Positions 11,418 through 23,595 of a DNA stretch of 64,000 nucleotides are shown here, one piece after another. The DNA is taken from NCBI GenBank assembly GCA_016081115.2, contig CM071935.1:48553150-48617149 (forward strand), read 5' to 3'. Origin of the DNA: Rehmannia glutinosa. Taxonomy: Eukaryota > Streptophyta > Magnoliopsida > Lamiales > Orobanchaceae. The stretch's first letter is position 1; every line of letters starts with the position of its first letter. The notes under the pieces are model-generated. The model was not told the origin of the DNA. It worked only from the letters and a program-made list of their open reading frames with translations, and made no database searches. A program made the translations under genes and the position numbers.

Positions 11418-11726
11418 TACCTACTAACATTTGTTTTCATCAATGTATCTATTAAGGAAAACTGAGCCCAATACTTGGCAAAAAAGAAAATCAACATGAA
11501 ATGATCGAAAAAAAAATCAGACAATTGAAAGAAGGATTTCATTCATCAAACCAAGAATTTTTACAATGGTGGCCGGAGCCAATTACATCAAATGGCCGAG
11601 GCCAACAACCTAGAAAAGCAAGGGAAAAATACAAAAAATGCCTTAAGGGGCTGGAGGATGAGTCCCTGCGGGAGGAGAAACTTCGACCGGCTCGCTGGAG
11701 GCCACTTCCTCTACCGGTGGAGCACC

Positions 11727-14086
11727 CTACTCATTGACCGTACGGGGAAACTGAGGACGGAGAGCATCTAAGTCTATGTTCAATCGCTCAAGCTCCATCT
11801 CCAGATCGGCCACAGACTTCCCTTCCTTGAGGTCCTGGAGGATCTCCCCCATGCTGGTAGCATGCCCACAGGTCAGCATGAAGGCATACTCCTCGGAATC
11901 CTTATAAGCCTGTACAGCCTCCAGCCAAGCCTCTGCACGAGCTTCCTCCACCTGCTTTCTGGAGGTCTCCGCTAGCTCCCTCTTGACCTTGGCCTCGCGC
12001 CGCTCCAGATCCCGGCATGAGAGAAGCCACCCTTCTCGGCTCGGCCACTCTACCCGAAGATCATCGGTGGCCTTGCGCGCCAAGTCCAACTCGACTTAGC
12101 AACCCGGGCGATTCCCTCTCGGCATTAGCAATAGCCACGGTCTCTGAGACTTGGGTCTTCAAAGACTCCTGGACCCGGAGTAGAGTAGCATGATCATCCT
12201 CAAGGACGGCATGGCGCCTCTCCAGGTCTCGCGCTCCCCTAATTGTGTGCCACATGATGCCGATAATCCTGCCGGACAAACCCATCGAGTATTGATCTCG
12301 GTCTTCCCATTTAGTCTCTTGCGTAATCGCCGACACCCGTCTTCCATGAACGGGCCTGGCACGCCCGCGCATGCGCCCAAGATCCGGCAAGGCCTCCACC
12401 GCTCCCGGTAGGTGTGGAACACTTCGCAAATTCCACAAACCACCGAGGGCGCGATCCGACCACCCTTTCACAAGCCTCCTCCCTCTCCCGACTCGGAGGA
12501 ATGAAGTGGGCCTCCCGCCCAAAGTCATCCGATGAAACCCGTGCCGCTCCCCTCGCGGGAATATGTACAGGAGGAACCCGCGGGGTAGGGCGGCCAGCTC
12601 GGTCTAGCTGGGCTCATTGATCACCACCCCACTTCTCCTCATTTGCAGTGGGGGCTCTACTGCTTCTGGGACACCATCAGTCGGGCGCTTGCCTAAGCGA
12701 ATCTCCTCCCCTCCTAGCCGCTTCAAGATCAGCAGCTTTGGCGCCGCCACGGCCCGGACCTGCGAGCAACGGTTTCTCTCACCTAGCAGAGGTGGGAAAA
12801 GACGTCTACCCCGGAGCCTACGACAAAGTAAAATAAGTGAGAAGACAAAAAATAAAGAAGGTTGAGAAAAATCAAGTATATTCCATATACGTACCTCGAG
12901 CCGCGGTCGGATGAGTCCTCTCAGCCGCCGGAGGGGTATGCCCCGGAGGACTAGGCTTTGCCGGGGACGGCCCAGTCTGCCCTGCTCGAACTAGCTGCCG
13001 CCGCCGCTCAGGGGTCCTTTCTTGCACGGCCTGCGGCGGGCTTCTTTCCACTAGCTCCCCCTGAGCCACCTCAACCTCTTCCTCTTCTTGGGCCGGCTCT
13101 TCGGCCCTGACTCGGCCAGCAGCCTCGGTGTCAAGCCAGCTGCTGACAGCCTGGCCTCGGTGGCCAAGACTTTAATCTTCCTATCCGACCAAGCTAGGGC
13201 TTGAATATTATCCAGCCGGCGGATGAAAGCTTCCGAAAGCCACACGTGGAGGGACGATTCCCTACACAGAAAGAGAAAATTAGCCTCTTTGAGGAAAAGA
13301 AATGAAGAAAATTAGTCATCCCCCATAAGAAAGGAAATGAAAGAAGAGAACAAGGTGTACTTACGGAAGTTATATCTGAAATTAGATGGGGGGAGAAGGA
13401 CCGACCTCTGCTCCCCCTGGCGAGTCTGCCACTCGCCACCTACCCAAAACCATTTTTTTTCCTTCCACTCTTTTAAGGACTGTGGAAGGCCCTCGACCAG
13501 CCCGTCTGGGTACTTGGACCTGGTCTGAACGTAATACCAACCTGACGGCTGCCCCCGACCCAGGGTCGCTGGAGTCGCCTTCCAGATGAACAGCTCGTTC
13601 AGCTCGGCAAAGTGGGGACGCTCGTACCCCATCTGTTGAAAGAGGACGCAGCCCAATAATGTGGCCCCAGGTCAATGGATGCACCTGGGATAGAGGGAGG
13701 TCCCACTTCCGAAACCACTGGGTAATAAAGCGTGGTAGAGGAAACCTCAACCCATACAATAAACTATGAGCATAAACGGCCATATACCCCCTCCGGTGGG
13801 TGCTCAGCACTCCGTGTGATCCTAAGCAACCAAAAATTGACCATCGGCGCAGAATCATGTAAGTATGATGAAGGGCCTCGGCTCTAATGGCATCAAAGAT
13901 TTGGGTGGTCATTCGATGAGACGGCCTCCACCCATCTTCCACACGCAATGGGGGCTCTCCTCCTCGCCTTAGGTCCCCGTCTCTCGTGATCGGCCCACTC
14001 ATCGACCCATTGACCTTGCCGGCCGGTCTCACCGCCTCGCACCTCGGCCACTCTGTTCCCCTCGGCTCGCGACATCCAAGATCCAT
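11727..14086 (-). pseudogene. Antisense gene of gypsy element 1, Transposase_28-like, three exons
   Basis: Minus-strand gene opposite to gag-pol. ATG at 14086. Exon A 14086-13365, exon B 13261-12895, exon C 12817-11727 (TAG). Introns 13262-13364 (GTAAGT donor, TGTAG acceptor) and 12818-12894 (GTACGT donor, TCGTAG acceptor) are clear. Exon A holds YAHSLLYGLRFPLPRFITQWF and LPLSQVHPLTWGHIIG, the pattern I know as the 'putative gypsy type transposon' domain. Exon C ends in a charged coiled-coil-like segment (RREAKVKRELAETSRKQVEE). A one-base insertion near 13649 breaks the frame in exon A. The role is unknown; antisense ORFs here are typical of Tat elements. Confidence 0.75.
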
Positions 14087-14554
14087 ATTTATCTCTTCTT
14101 GATGATTCTATAAAGGATCTCGAATTCCTCGCTCGTCCCCGGGCTCCTCTTGGACTAACCCCGCTTGTACACTATACCTCGCGGATGATGGTGACCGGCG
14201 TTGGATAAAAGACGGTGTGCATCTCTTCCAACGGAACCCCGCCAGGGATAGGTTCAACTCGAAAGCTCAACAACGCTCAGCCGAAAGCGGTATCTCTCTC
14301 ATCGGGAAGAAAAAATGAAGGGTTAGAAGGGGGATCCTCTACCTTGACCTCAAAACTACGATTTTGGTTTTGGCTATCCTCGAAACCGACATATTTTTGG
14401 GGAAAAGAAGGAAAAGATGAAAGAAGAAAATTGAAAAAATACCTAAGTGTTCTCGACGCTTGGTACCCTAAGCCGACCGAAAATTCTACTCGGTCTCTGT
14501 TGATGCTGCCCGAAAAGTAACGAATGCAGAAGTATGAAATGAAAGAGGGATGGG

Positions 14555-14566
14555 GTATATATAGGG
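14555..14566 (-). promoter_or_regulatory. Possible TATA box of the antisense gene, element 1
   Basis: The minus strand has CTATATATACCCC about 470 bases upstream of ATG 14086. The equivalent place in element 2 (23597-23606) has CTATAAATACCCC in otherwise diverged sequence. Between TATA and ATG both copies share CTTAGGTATTTTTTC, a possible leader-intron donor. Confidence 0.5.
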
Positions 14567-14878
14567 TAACTTCCCTCGGAAGTAGCGCACCAGCCCAACA
14601 ACACACGTCTTTTCGGATTCGTAAGGCTATAGGAAACATTATATCCCTGCAGAAACGGTCATGTCTCCGGTTTCTGTGTGAAAAGGTCCAACCATTGAAT
14701 GCCATGTGTCGATCATCATAGCACCCAATTAATCGTCGTTTTCAAAGATTTAATGCCGATTGACGTGCCATTAATCAAGACTTTCAAAGTTTCTCCTTCA
14801 TTTAAAATTCATGATTAGCATTTAAAGTTTAAATCCGACTCAAAAGAATGTTCTCCTCGGAATTAAACTGGGGGCCAT

Positions 14879-15703
14879 TGATGACACCCGAGCCGACCCA
14901 AGGAAAAACAAAGACATTTGGGCCGAGCTCAACAAAAATAAAGCCACGAGACCATTCATCCAATGACGACGCCAACCGACCAGACGGCTCACGATGACGT
15001 GAGCGACCGAGCACGCGATGGACGTAAGCTCCCGAGCTGTAGACGCAATACAAACCGAGCTCAGCCCAGCAAAACAAAGTCAGACGGGGACTCAAGCGAG
15101 CACCTTACCAAGCAAAATGTACGTGACGAGAGCAACCCCCTAGTGACATCAAGAAACGGTCAAGAGAACATGACCACAATAAAATAGTCCCTCAAAAGTA
15201 GCAATATTCCCTCAAGTTCAACAAGATTCTCCCAACACATGGCTACTCCCCACGCGCGTCGTGCATAGCACCATTATTTTAAGGAAAATTTACAATTAGC
15301 AAGCTAGATACACCCTACATGATATATCCTAGGAGTAATTGACAAAATGACAAGTGCCCCATTACCCGCACAATTATTACCCGATGATTGGGTATAAAAG
15401 AGGCAAAATGGATTGTAATAAGAAACAGGAAAAATCGACAGTAAAAAAGAAGAGAAAAAGAGAGAAAACAGAGAACGAAAAGATGGAAAATGGGAGAGTA
15501 TCAAAAGAGAGCGAAAAGAAAGACAAAACGAAAGAAATCAAGTTTGTAAAACCGATAGCCGACCAGACACGTTACACGCTCGCTTCGATTAACTCAATAA
15601 AAAAGGTCGAATTAGTCCTTGTTTGGTTGTCTTTTATTTCGAATTACTCCCCACGATATCAAAACTCCCTATTTTCTTTCATTGACTAGAAAGCACGTCA
15701 ACA
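14879..15703 (+). repeat. 3' LTR of gypsy element 1
   Basis: Starts TGATGACACCCGAGCC directly after a polypurine tract (AACTGGGGGCCAT) and ends GCACGTCAACA. It is 825 bases with TG...CA ends. A TATAAAAG box lies at about 15391. The last 80 bases match the 5' LTR remnant. Ends resemble those of element 2 and of the array at 49443-57718. Confidence 0.88.
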
Positions 15704-16359
15704 AATATATAATTAACTTTGTGAAATTCAAATTAGATATAAATCAGAGATGCATGTTGAAATCCAAGCCCAAGTATCGCTTTTATTCTTTGGTTAATCC
15801 TTGAGTGTTTGACAAATTCCTGTTAGATATATTTTTGTTTTATTTAGGTTGGTAGATAATTCATTCTCATATTTTCTATTATCTCAATAAGACTGAGGCT
15901 ACTATAATTGCAATACTCAATAATTTAATTTAATCCTTGTTGAATACGATCGTGTCTATCACTCTTATTAACTACAATGTATACTTGCGATTTATCTTAA
16001 TAAAATTGAGCGAACAGAATCATAAATAACAATTTTTAAAACTATATTCTCATTTCCCAGAGTTTTCAAAACTAAAGTTTTAAACGATAATCGAGACTTC
16101 AATCCATGATGGGATCAATCGTAAAATAAAACGAACTACTGATCAGCAATACCATGCACATTGCCATCCACAATGAAGACAACGAAATTTTCCACCCTAA
16201 CCTCAGACATCGATCCCTTTTCACAAGTTAGGTGGCCGCCTGAGCCGAGCAGGCCCAAGACGGCTCTACCATAGAGTATAATGCCATGGGAACTCACCTC
16301 AACAACAACCTTTGTTGGTTGTGCAGCTCTAACAGACATGAGTGGTGAAATCTGCCATT
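15704..16359. other. Spacer between two gypsy elements, no gene recognised
   Basis: AT-rich left half. The right half (about 16130-16340) has normal GC content and a minus-strand open frame of 67 codons that starts with an ATG and contains VSSHGIILYGRAVLGLLGSG. I do not recognise it and see no splice context or family motif, so it is not called a gene. Confidence 0.5.
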
Positions 16360-16364
16360 AGATC

Positions 16365-16979
16365 TGATGACGCCCGAGCCGAGCTGGAGAAAATTAATCC
16401 ACGTCATCGCCCAAAGACACATCCGAGTGGAGGGCCTACGTGACGCGTCGATGCGGTCGCGGTGACACATCATGAATTAGGCTCGCTGCATCGAGCCCGA
16501 CCACGCATGATCGCCGAGCCCCGACCACCGAGCCCAAATTTCGGCGGGAAACGCATGCGCGACAGATTCATAAAAATAACCATTTGCCCATACTTGCCCA
16601 TGCTTAGTGCTTTATTGGTATCAGAAACTGCCACATGTCAGAAAGTTATAGAGAGGAGTCACCAAGTGGCAAGAGTTAGCTGACATGCACAATTAGAGAG
16701 GGACATGTGTCCTTTTTTAATTATTTTACTGATTAGTAATTAATTAGTGCAAAGATGACTGTTGAAAACCCACTTACTCGAGGGGTATAAAAATCCTCAT
16801 TTTAAGAGGAAAAAGAGAAAGGAAAAAAGACCTGAAAAACGCGAGATTGTAAGAAAGACCGACCCCAATAATTCGGCTCGGCATTACGCAAAAAAGGCAG
16901 AATTAGCCATAAATAAACACACGTTACGCACGCTTATATTGTTGCATATTTTGCTTGTTGACCAAAACGCACGTCAACA
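16365..16979 (+). repeat. 5' LTR of gypsy element 2
   Basis: 615 bases, TGATGACGCCCGAGCC to ACGCACGTCAACA, closely matching 31809-32431 with scattered indels. A TATAAAAA box is at about 16786. Primer-binding site follows at 16983-17002. Confidence 0.92.
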
Positions 16980-16982
16980 AAT

Positions 16983-17002
16983 TGGCGCTAGAAGGAGGGC
17001 CC
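16983..17002 (+). promoter_or_regulatory. Primer-binding site of gypsy element 2
   Basis: TGGCGCTAGAAGGAGGGCCC three bases after the LTR, identical to the site at 8066-8085. Confidence 0.82.
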
Positions 17003-17090
17003 GTGTTGGTCCAGTCAGAGTTCCAGGAAAAAAGCAAGTTAAGTGAAAACCAGGTAAAGTTCGACGTTTATCCTTTTCATAATAGACAAA

Positions 17091-17242
17091 ATGAGTCAAC
17101 AGTCGAGAAATGCTCGTTTGACTGAAGAACAACACCCTAACAACCAAACTGGCCAGACTACTAATGGCCAAAATATGCTCCAGATAGAAGCAGGGAGCAC
17201 TACTTTATTTCCTTTCGCTCAGCTAATTACCAAGCTCGGCCT
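17091..17242 (+). pseudogene. gag N-terminal remnant, gypsy element 2
   Basis: ATG 17091 opens MSQQSRNARLTEEQHPN, which resembles the gag start of element 1 (shared NGQN and following pattern). At about 17240 the sequence jumps into RNase H in a different frame, so the middle of gag, protease and RT were deleted. Confidence 0.7.
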
Positions 17243-18307
17243 GCGGTGGAGGAGCCGTCAACGAACAACGAAGCCGAATACGAGGCACTTCTGGCAGGCT
17301 TAGATATGGCAGCTTCTATGGGCCTAAAACAACTGTTGGTACACAGTGATTCTCAGCTGGTCGTTCATCAAATCAACGGTGAGTACGAAGCGAAAGAGCA
17401 AAAAATCGCACAATATTTGGACTTGGTCAAGAAGAGATTATCACACTTTAAGACAAAAGTCTTACATGTGCCCCGAGCCGAGAACATGCAGGCAGATGCC
17501 TTAGCTCGGCTCGGTTCCAGCCCAGGGACGGATGCCATCGCGGATGTCACTGTCACACAACTGTCTGCCCCGTCACTTGGCGCAAAGAAGATATATACAA
17601 CTGAAACCGCCGAGCAGACCTGGATGACCCCAATCATTCAGTATTTAGAAAAAGGAGTTCAACCTGAAAACAAAGCTGAAGCCAGAACACTACGAACTCA
17701 AGCGGCTCGGTTTACACTAGTAGATGGCATCTTATACAAACGAGGATACTCCGTCCCACTCCTACGGTGCCTTTCCGAGACAGATGCAGATTATGCACTT
17801 CGAGAGGTTCACGAGGGAATATGCGGAAACCACGCCGGGGGCCAGACATTGGCCTATAAATTAATACGGCAAGGATACTACTGGCCATCCCTAAGGAAGG
17901 ATGCAACCGATCTCGTCAAAAGATGCGAGAGGTGCCAAAGATTCGCGCCGCAGGTCAGATATCATCCTGAGCAACTTACCTCCGTATTTAGCCCATGGCC
18001 GTTTGCCAAATGGGGAATGGACCTTATCGGACCACTCCCCACTGGCAAAGGGGGCGTCAAATATTCCATTGTGGCGGTGGATTATTTCACAAAATGGGCC
18101 GAGGCGGAGCCTCTGGCGAAAATAGACGAGGAAAAGATTGTGAGTTTTGTATGGAAGTCCATTATTTGTAGATTTGGGATACCGCATTCGGTTGTTACAG
18201 ACAATGGGAAACAATTCGATAACCTAGGAGGTTTGAAATTTTGTGAAGGTTTCACGTTAAAAACCACTTCTCGACTCCTTACCATCTCGGTCGAATGGAC
18301 AAGTTGA
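17243..18307 (+). pseudogene. Archaeal-type RNase H plus integrase, gypsy element 2
   Basis: About 350 residues open. The first part (NNEAEYEALLAGLDMA, VHSDSQLVVHQINGEY, NMQADALARLGS) is the second, RVT_3/archaeal-type RNase H found in the Tat lineage. Integrase follows: zinc-binding HEGICGNHAGGQTLAYK ... CERCQRFA, then the catalytic core with GMDLIGPLPTGKGG, VDYFTKWAEAEPL and VVTDNGKQF. A frameshift at about 18230-18260 removes the rest. The open frame has no ATG start, only the deletion junction, so it is a remnant. Confidence 0.92.
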
Positions 18308-18833
18308 GGCCGTAAATAAAATACTCAAGTATACCTTGAAGGCGAGATTGGAGGAGTCTAAAGGTAATTGGCGGAGGAATTACCCGGCATCGTGGGCGTA
18401 CAAAACGATGCATCGAGCGGCCACGGAGAAACACCTTTTCTTTGGCTTATGGAACCGAGGCGGTGATCCCCTGTTGAGATTGGAGCCCTACTACTTTGCA
18501 CTGCAAATTTTTCTAAAGACGGCAATGAGGCTACGCTCCGAGCCGAGCTAGATCTGCTCAAGAAAAAGGTGCGATCCGAGATGAAAATGCCGTGTATAAA
18601 CAAAGACCGAGAGGTACTACAATTCAAAAGTAAAGGAAAGGAGATTTTGTGTCGGTGATCTTGTGTTGAAAAAGATAACGGGTGTTGAACCCGATCCATT
18701 GAAGCCAACTTGGGAGGGCCCATTTTGGTCAAAGAACGCCTTATACGGTGGGGCGACGAGCTAGAATATTTGAGTGGAGAAAAATTTATGCATCCATGGA
18801 ATGTAGCATACCCGAAAAAGGTACTATCAATAA
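18250..18833 (+). pseudogene. Integrase C-terminal and pol end, gypsy element 2
   Basis: Broken frames continue from the core: NGQVEAVNKILKYTLKARLEES, then LRRLEPYYFAL-like pieces, and a pol terminus of the same kind as element 1 near 18760-18833 (TYLKKYYQ-type). Several stops and frame changes are present. Confidence 0.65.
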
Positions 18834-19046
18834 AGATCTCGTTTATGATCCAGATAGATTCCAGGGAATTATCCTTTCATATGATATTTCGTGAGCTCTC
18901 TAAAGGGAGACGAAATTCTTACTCACCTCGACACGTGCCGAGGGCGTAAAATCGCCTCCGAAGAAGTTGAATGCCGAAAAGTCACCTCGGATACGTCATT
19001 TGCATCTTGAAAAAGGGCAACTCGCCCACAAGACGGATCTATCCTT

Positions 19047-19480
19047 AAAAACAAAGACTTGGTTACGCACCGAGCACAAAACAAAGACTTGGTTACGCAC
19101 CAAGCACAAAACAAAGACTTGGTTACGCACCGAGCACAAAACAAAGACTTGGTTACGCACCGAGCACAAAACAAAGACTTGGTTACGCACTGCAAGCACA
19201 AAACAAAGACTTGGTTACGCACGCACAAGCACAAAACAAAGACTTGGTTACGCACAAGCACAAAACAAAGACTTGGTTACGCACTGCCAAACAAAGACTC
19301 GATGTACACACCGAGCACAAAACAAAGAAGTCGTGGTTACGCACCAAGCACAAAACAGACTCGATGTACACACCGAGCACGAAACAAAGACTTGGTTACG
19401 CACCAAGCACAAAACAAAGACTCGATGTACACACCGAGCACAAAATGAAGACTTGGTTTATACACCAAGTACCAAAAACA
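19047..19480 (+). repeat. Tandem repeats after pol, gypsy element 2
   Basis: About 15 units of 24-30 bases built on ACAAAGACTTGGTTACGCAC and CGAGCACAAA, with variants GACTCGATGTACACACCGAG. The same unit reappears in the array at 51190-51450, 53580-53855 and 55955-56135. It is related to the element 1 repeat (GACTCGGCCACGCACCGAG). Confidence 0.92.
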
Positions 19481-19789
19481 AAATAAAGATCAGGTTCATA
19501 TACCGTCACGAGAACCAATTAAAGGCGAGTAAAGTCCCTTATTCAGAAGCACTGGGAACCGAGCCCCATACTTGGGAATATAAAAGGAAAAAGAAGCTTA
19601 AAACAAATACACAGGTGATAGAAAGAAAAGTTCATTTCTACTCCAAAAGTATTTACACAGGGAAGGCCGGAGCCCATTACATTCTAAGGCACGAAGCCAA
19701 GTCACCTACTTACGAGTACATGTAAAAGCTTATAAATAAAAAAAAAGGGGGCAAACAAAGCGCCAAGACTAAGACGGAGGCAGAATTTC

Positions 19790-22700
19790 AACAAAGACCA
19801 TTGGAGGCAACTTCTTCGGCATCCGGAGGAGGTGAGCCTTGAACATTGGGGGCCTTGGCAAAGTTTGGACGGAGAGCGTCGAGATCGGCCTTCAAAAGGG
19901 CCAAATCTTCTTCAAGCTAAGCAAATCCGCCGGCCTTAAACGAATCAAGAATTTCTTTGAGGTGGTCGCGTGGTCATGAGTTAACATAAATGCATACTCC
20001 TCGAGTCCTTGTAAGCTTCAACGGCTGTGTACAAGCTTCCTCAATTTGACAATGTGTAGCCTCTTCGGCCTCTCTCACAAGACATCGGCTAGACGCCTCT
20101 CCGCTTCCTCGGCCGGCAACGGCAGAAGACGTTCGGCTCGGCAACCTTAGACCTAAGCTCCTCTTGACCCGGCCTGCGAGCTCGATCTCGCTCCGCCCTC
20201 GGCCGCAGCAGCGGTTTCGTTTTGAGTTAGCCCGAGTTGTAGCCTCATCCGCCTTTGGGTCTTTAACGATTTTTGTACCCCTTGAAGGGTAGCATAGGCC
20301 TCTCTGCGGTCGTCATACCGCTTTCCAGATCGGCGTATTTTTCTCCAATTCACGAGTTCCCCCAATTGCATGCCATAGGAGCCCAATGATCCTCCCGGAC
20401 ATCCCCATGGCGTCATGAATTTGTTCCTCGAAAGTCTCCGTGCATTGCTCGATGCTTTTGTCCAGGCATGAGTGGGACACTCATCGCGCCCGACGCCTCG
20501 GTAAAACTCTCGATTGCTCATCCGTCGGAGTGGCACATCGGACAAATTCCACAAACCATCGAGGGTGTAGTCCAATCATTCCCTCAGCGGTATTCATCTC
20601 TCACTCGATTTGGAGGGATGAAGTGACCTTCCCGCCGAGGTCATCCGAGAAAGTTCGCGGACCTCCCCTTCAGGGCTGTTCGAGATGCTCGGCGCCGTCG
20701 ACCAACCCCTTGATGCGCCGGGCTCCTCCATCACAATCCCTCCTCTTCTCCTTTGAAGGGGAGGTTCCACGCCTCCGGCACTCCATGGGGACGTTTGCCG
20801 GCCGGATATCTGCTCTCAGCTGCCTCCGCATTCAAGCGGGTTGGTCGGATCGCCGGAAGTTCGCCGCGTGGCCGTGTTCCTCACGCCGCGAAGGCGTGCA
20901 CGCAAATTAAAGCCACGCCCTACAAAAAGCAACCACCGTTAAAAGGTCAAAAGAAAACGAAAAACATTTCAAAAGGAAGAGGGTAAGAAATACTATGTTT
21001 ACCTCGAACGGCGGCCCGCACTGCGGTGGCTCGAGGTGCGTTTGCCCAACGGGCACAGACGATCGCCCACAGATCGGCATTGCGGAGAGGCGGCGGCTCG
21101 CTCTGTTCCAGTGCTCCCCGGGAGAGTGGGGTCGCATTTCTTCATTACACGGGAGGGTTCGCTGAGGCTCTCCCCTTCGCTTCTGCCGCCTCATCCCGAG
21201 CCACCCCTCGGCCTCGGGGTCGGCGGCGAGCGAGCCTCAGCCTGGCCGGCGGATTGGCTTAGTGGCCAATCTCTAAATCCGTCTGTCACGATGCGGGCCT
21301 GGATGTTTCCACCTTCGAATAAAGGTGGCGGCGGGGGCCCTTTATTCAAAGTGTCGAAAACATCCGTGCCCGGGCATCGTGACAGGATGATTGAGAGATT
21401 GGCCACCGAGGCCGAGGGGCGGCTCGGGATGAGGCGGAGAGCAGAGGGGGAGGTTGGCGGAGAGCCTCGTGCAGAACCCTCCCGAATGAAGAAGCACGGC
21501 CCCACTCTCCGGGAGCAGCCTGGCCAGAACAGAGCGAGCGGTCTCCCGCAACGGCGATCCTCGGGCAGATTGCTCGTGCCTGCTGGGCAAACGCAGACTG
21601 AGAGCCGCCGAAGTGCGGCCGGCCTTCGAGGTAAACATAGTATTTCTTACCCTCTTCCTTTTGAAATGTTTTTTGTTTTCTTTTGACCTTTAACTGGTTG
21701 CTTTTTGTAGGGCGTGGCTTGGATTTGCGTGCACGCATTCGCAGCGTGAGGAACACGGCCGCGCGGTGAACTCCGGCGATCGCGACCAACCCGCAGATGC
21801 GGAGACGGCTCGGAGAGCAGATATCCGGCCGACAAACGCCCCATCATGGAGTGCGGGAGGTGGTGGAACCTCCCCTTCAAAGGAGAAGAGGAGGGATTGG
21901 GATGGAGGAGCCCGGGCAGACTGAAGGGGTTGGTCAGACGGCGCCGGAGCATCCTGAACAGGCCCCAGAACGGGGAGGTCCGCGAACTTTCTCGGATGAC
22001 CTCGGCCGAAGGTCACTTCATCCCTCTAAATCGAGTAAGAGATGAATACTTTGCAAGGGAATGATTGACTACGCCCGATGGTTTGTGGAATTTGTCCGAT
22101 GTGCCACGCCGACGGAGGAGCAAATGAGAGTTTTACCGGAGGTGGGTCGGGCCGCGATGAGTGTCCCGGCTCGTGCCTGGACAAAGGCATCGAGCAATTC
22201 TCGCCGAGATCGGTTTCGAGGAACAAATTTAGTACGCCATGGGGATATCCGGGCGGATCATTGGGCTCTATGGCATACAATGGGGAACTCGCGAATCGAG
22301 AAAAATACGCCGACTGTCTGGAAAGGCGGCATGGCGACTGCAGGAGGAAAAAAAAAAAAAAAAAAGCAAAGTCAATCACAAAAGGAAACAATAAACAACA
22401 AAAGCAAGGAAAGGAGAAAAGATAGACTTATCAGAACAAAAACAAAATTTGATGGAGGATGAAGAACAATTTCCCTTTCCCCATCCTCCGCGCGAGCTTG
22501 CCACTCGCCGCTCACCCCGAGCCACTTATCGTTCCACTCCTTCAAAGATGAAGGAGACCTTCCACTAGGCCGTCCGGATACCCGATCGGGTGCAGACGTA
22601 ATACCACCCGGACGGCCGACCCCGAGATGAAGGAGTCGCGCCGCCGATAAAGAGCTCGTTCATCTCTTTGAATTTGGGGCGAGGATATTTTTCTAGGTGG

Positions 22701-23170
22701 AACATCACCAGAGGCCGATGATCCTACCCCAAGAAATAGGGTGCACCTGGGTTGGATGCATACCCCACTTGCAAAACCACCGCGTGAGGAAAGCCGGCAG
22801 TGGAAATCGCAACCCATATAGGAGGCTGGCGGCAAATATGGCCAAGCAACCCACTGTGGGTGGGTGCGAGGAACCTCTGTGCCATCCGGTACCCAAACGT
22901 TGATGCCACTTGAATACGATACCTCCGCCGGAGCTCTTCTACCTCCCGGATCATCAAGATGCTAGGGATATCGTTTATATCACTCGGCATCCACCGAGGC
23001 TCGACACGAAGGCGAGGGCCTCCTCCTGCCATTGCCGCCATTACGATGGCCCATGGGCACTTGAGGCCTCTCCGGCCTCGAATCTCCGGAGGGTTCGTCT
23101 ACCCGCTCCATGTTATCACGCTCCGGCTCCGATAGGTCCATATTTTCTTCTTCTTGATCTTGCCTAAGAT
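19790..23170 (-). pseudogene. Antisense gene of gypsy element 2, Transposase_28-like, rearranged
   Basis: Minus-strand counterpart of the element 1 antisense gene. The N-terminal part at 23140-22450 has AASLLYGLRFPLPAFLTRWF and MHPTQVHPISWGRIIGL, then PSGWYYV and YPDGLVEGL. A long T-tract and CAG at about 22344-22370 look like an intron acceptor on this strand. The later exons (about 21300 down to 19800) keep an intron with a GTAAAC donor (about 21008). Between them lies an inverted duplicate of the later exons (21341-22343), so no continuous product is possible. Stops and frameshifts are frequent. Confidence 0.65.
20304..22343. repeat. 2-kb inverted repeat inside the antisense gene
   Basis: Left arm 20304-21323 and right arm 21341-22343 are reverse complements with small indels and substitutions, separated by 17 bases (GGTGGCGGCGGGGGCCC). 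Matching landmarks: TCGAGGTAAACATAGTATTT in the right arm (21628 on) and its complement in the left arm (about 20985-21007), and the ATATCTGCTCTC/GAGAGCAGATAT pair. The right arm duplicates exon, intron and next exon of the antisense gene in reverse. Confidence 0.88.
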
Positions 23171-23595
23171 CGATTGCTCGGGGATTCTTCGTCGGAACTC
23201 TCTTGTGCCGATCCGGTGATACCCTATTCCTTCTCTAAAACGGTCAGCGTCGGATCAAAAATAGTATGCGTCCGCTCTAAAGATGTTCCACCTCGAGAAG
23301 AATCTGGAGAAGATATCGAATGATGCTCGGACTATAAGGCGGAGATCGTCGTCTTTGGTGAGAAATAAAAGAAGGTTCGAGAGGGGGATCTTCGATTTCA
23401 ACCTCTACGCTATAACTACGACTTCTACTATCCTCAAAAGAAGATATTTTATAGGTAAAAGGAGAATATTTCGAAAAAATACCTAAGTTTGAAGTCTCGA
23501 ACTTTTGAAGCCGACCATTCAAATTTCCGCTTCGGTTTCAATCGGCCTAGCTCAAAAGATAATAGATGCGAAAGTGAATAATGGAGGGAAAAAGG

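Larger units (their letters stand above)
7983..15703 (+). mobile_element. Tat-type Ty3/gypsy element 1, internally deleted
   Basis: Plus-strand element: 80-bp remnant of the 5' LTR (cut by the copia insertion), primer-binding site, gag, protease, then an abrupt jump to the last residues of pol, a tandem-repeat block, an antisense gene, polypurine tract and full 3' LTR. RT, RNase H and integrase are missing. Tat-type placement rests on the protease sequence style (AIIGRPLLYHL), the long region after pol with tandem repeats and the antisense ORF, all known of the Tat/Ogre/Retand group. The 5' target-site copy is not in the window. Confidence 0.85.

Noticed and set aside
10571..11430. Repetitive Cys/Val/Phe-rich open frames in the element 1 tandem repeats
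   Set aside because: Present in three overlapping frames over the same repeat; no start context and no conserved domain.
16136..16339. Minus-strand ORF of 67 codons between the gypsy elements
   Set aside because: No recognised motif, no promoter or splice context. Kept only as a note in the spacer entry.
18923..19725. 252-codon open frame and its minus-strand shadows in the element 2 repeat
   Set aside because: Repeat-derived translation (KTKTWLRTEH units), the same as in the non-coding array.
20440..22462. Many GC-rich ORFs of 70-216 codons on both strands
   Set aside because: They mirror each other across the inverted repeat and overlap the antisense gene exons and intron; none has its own domain.
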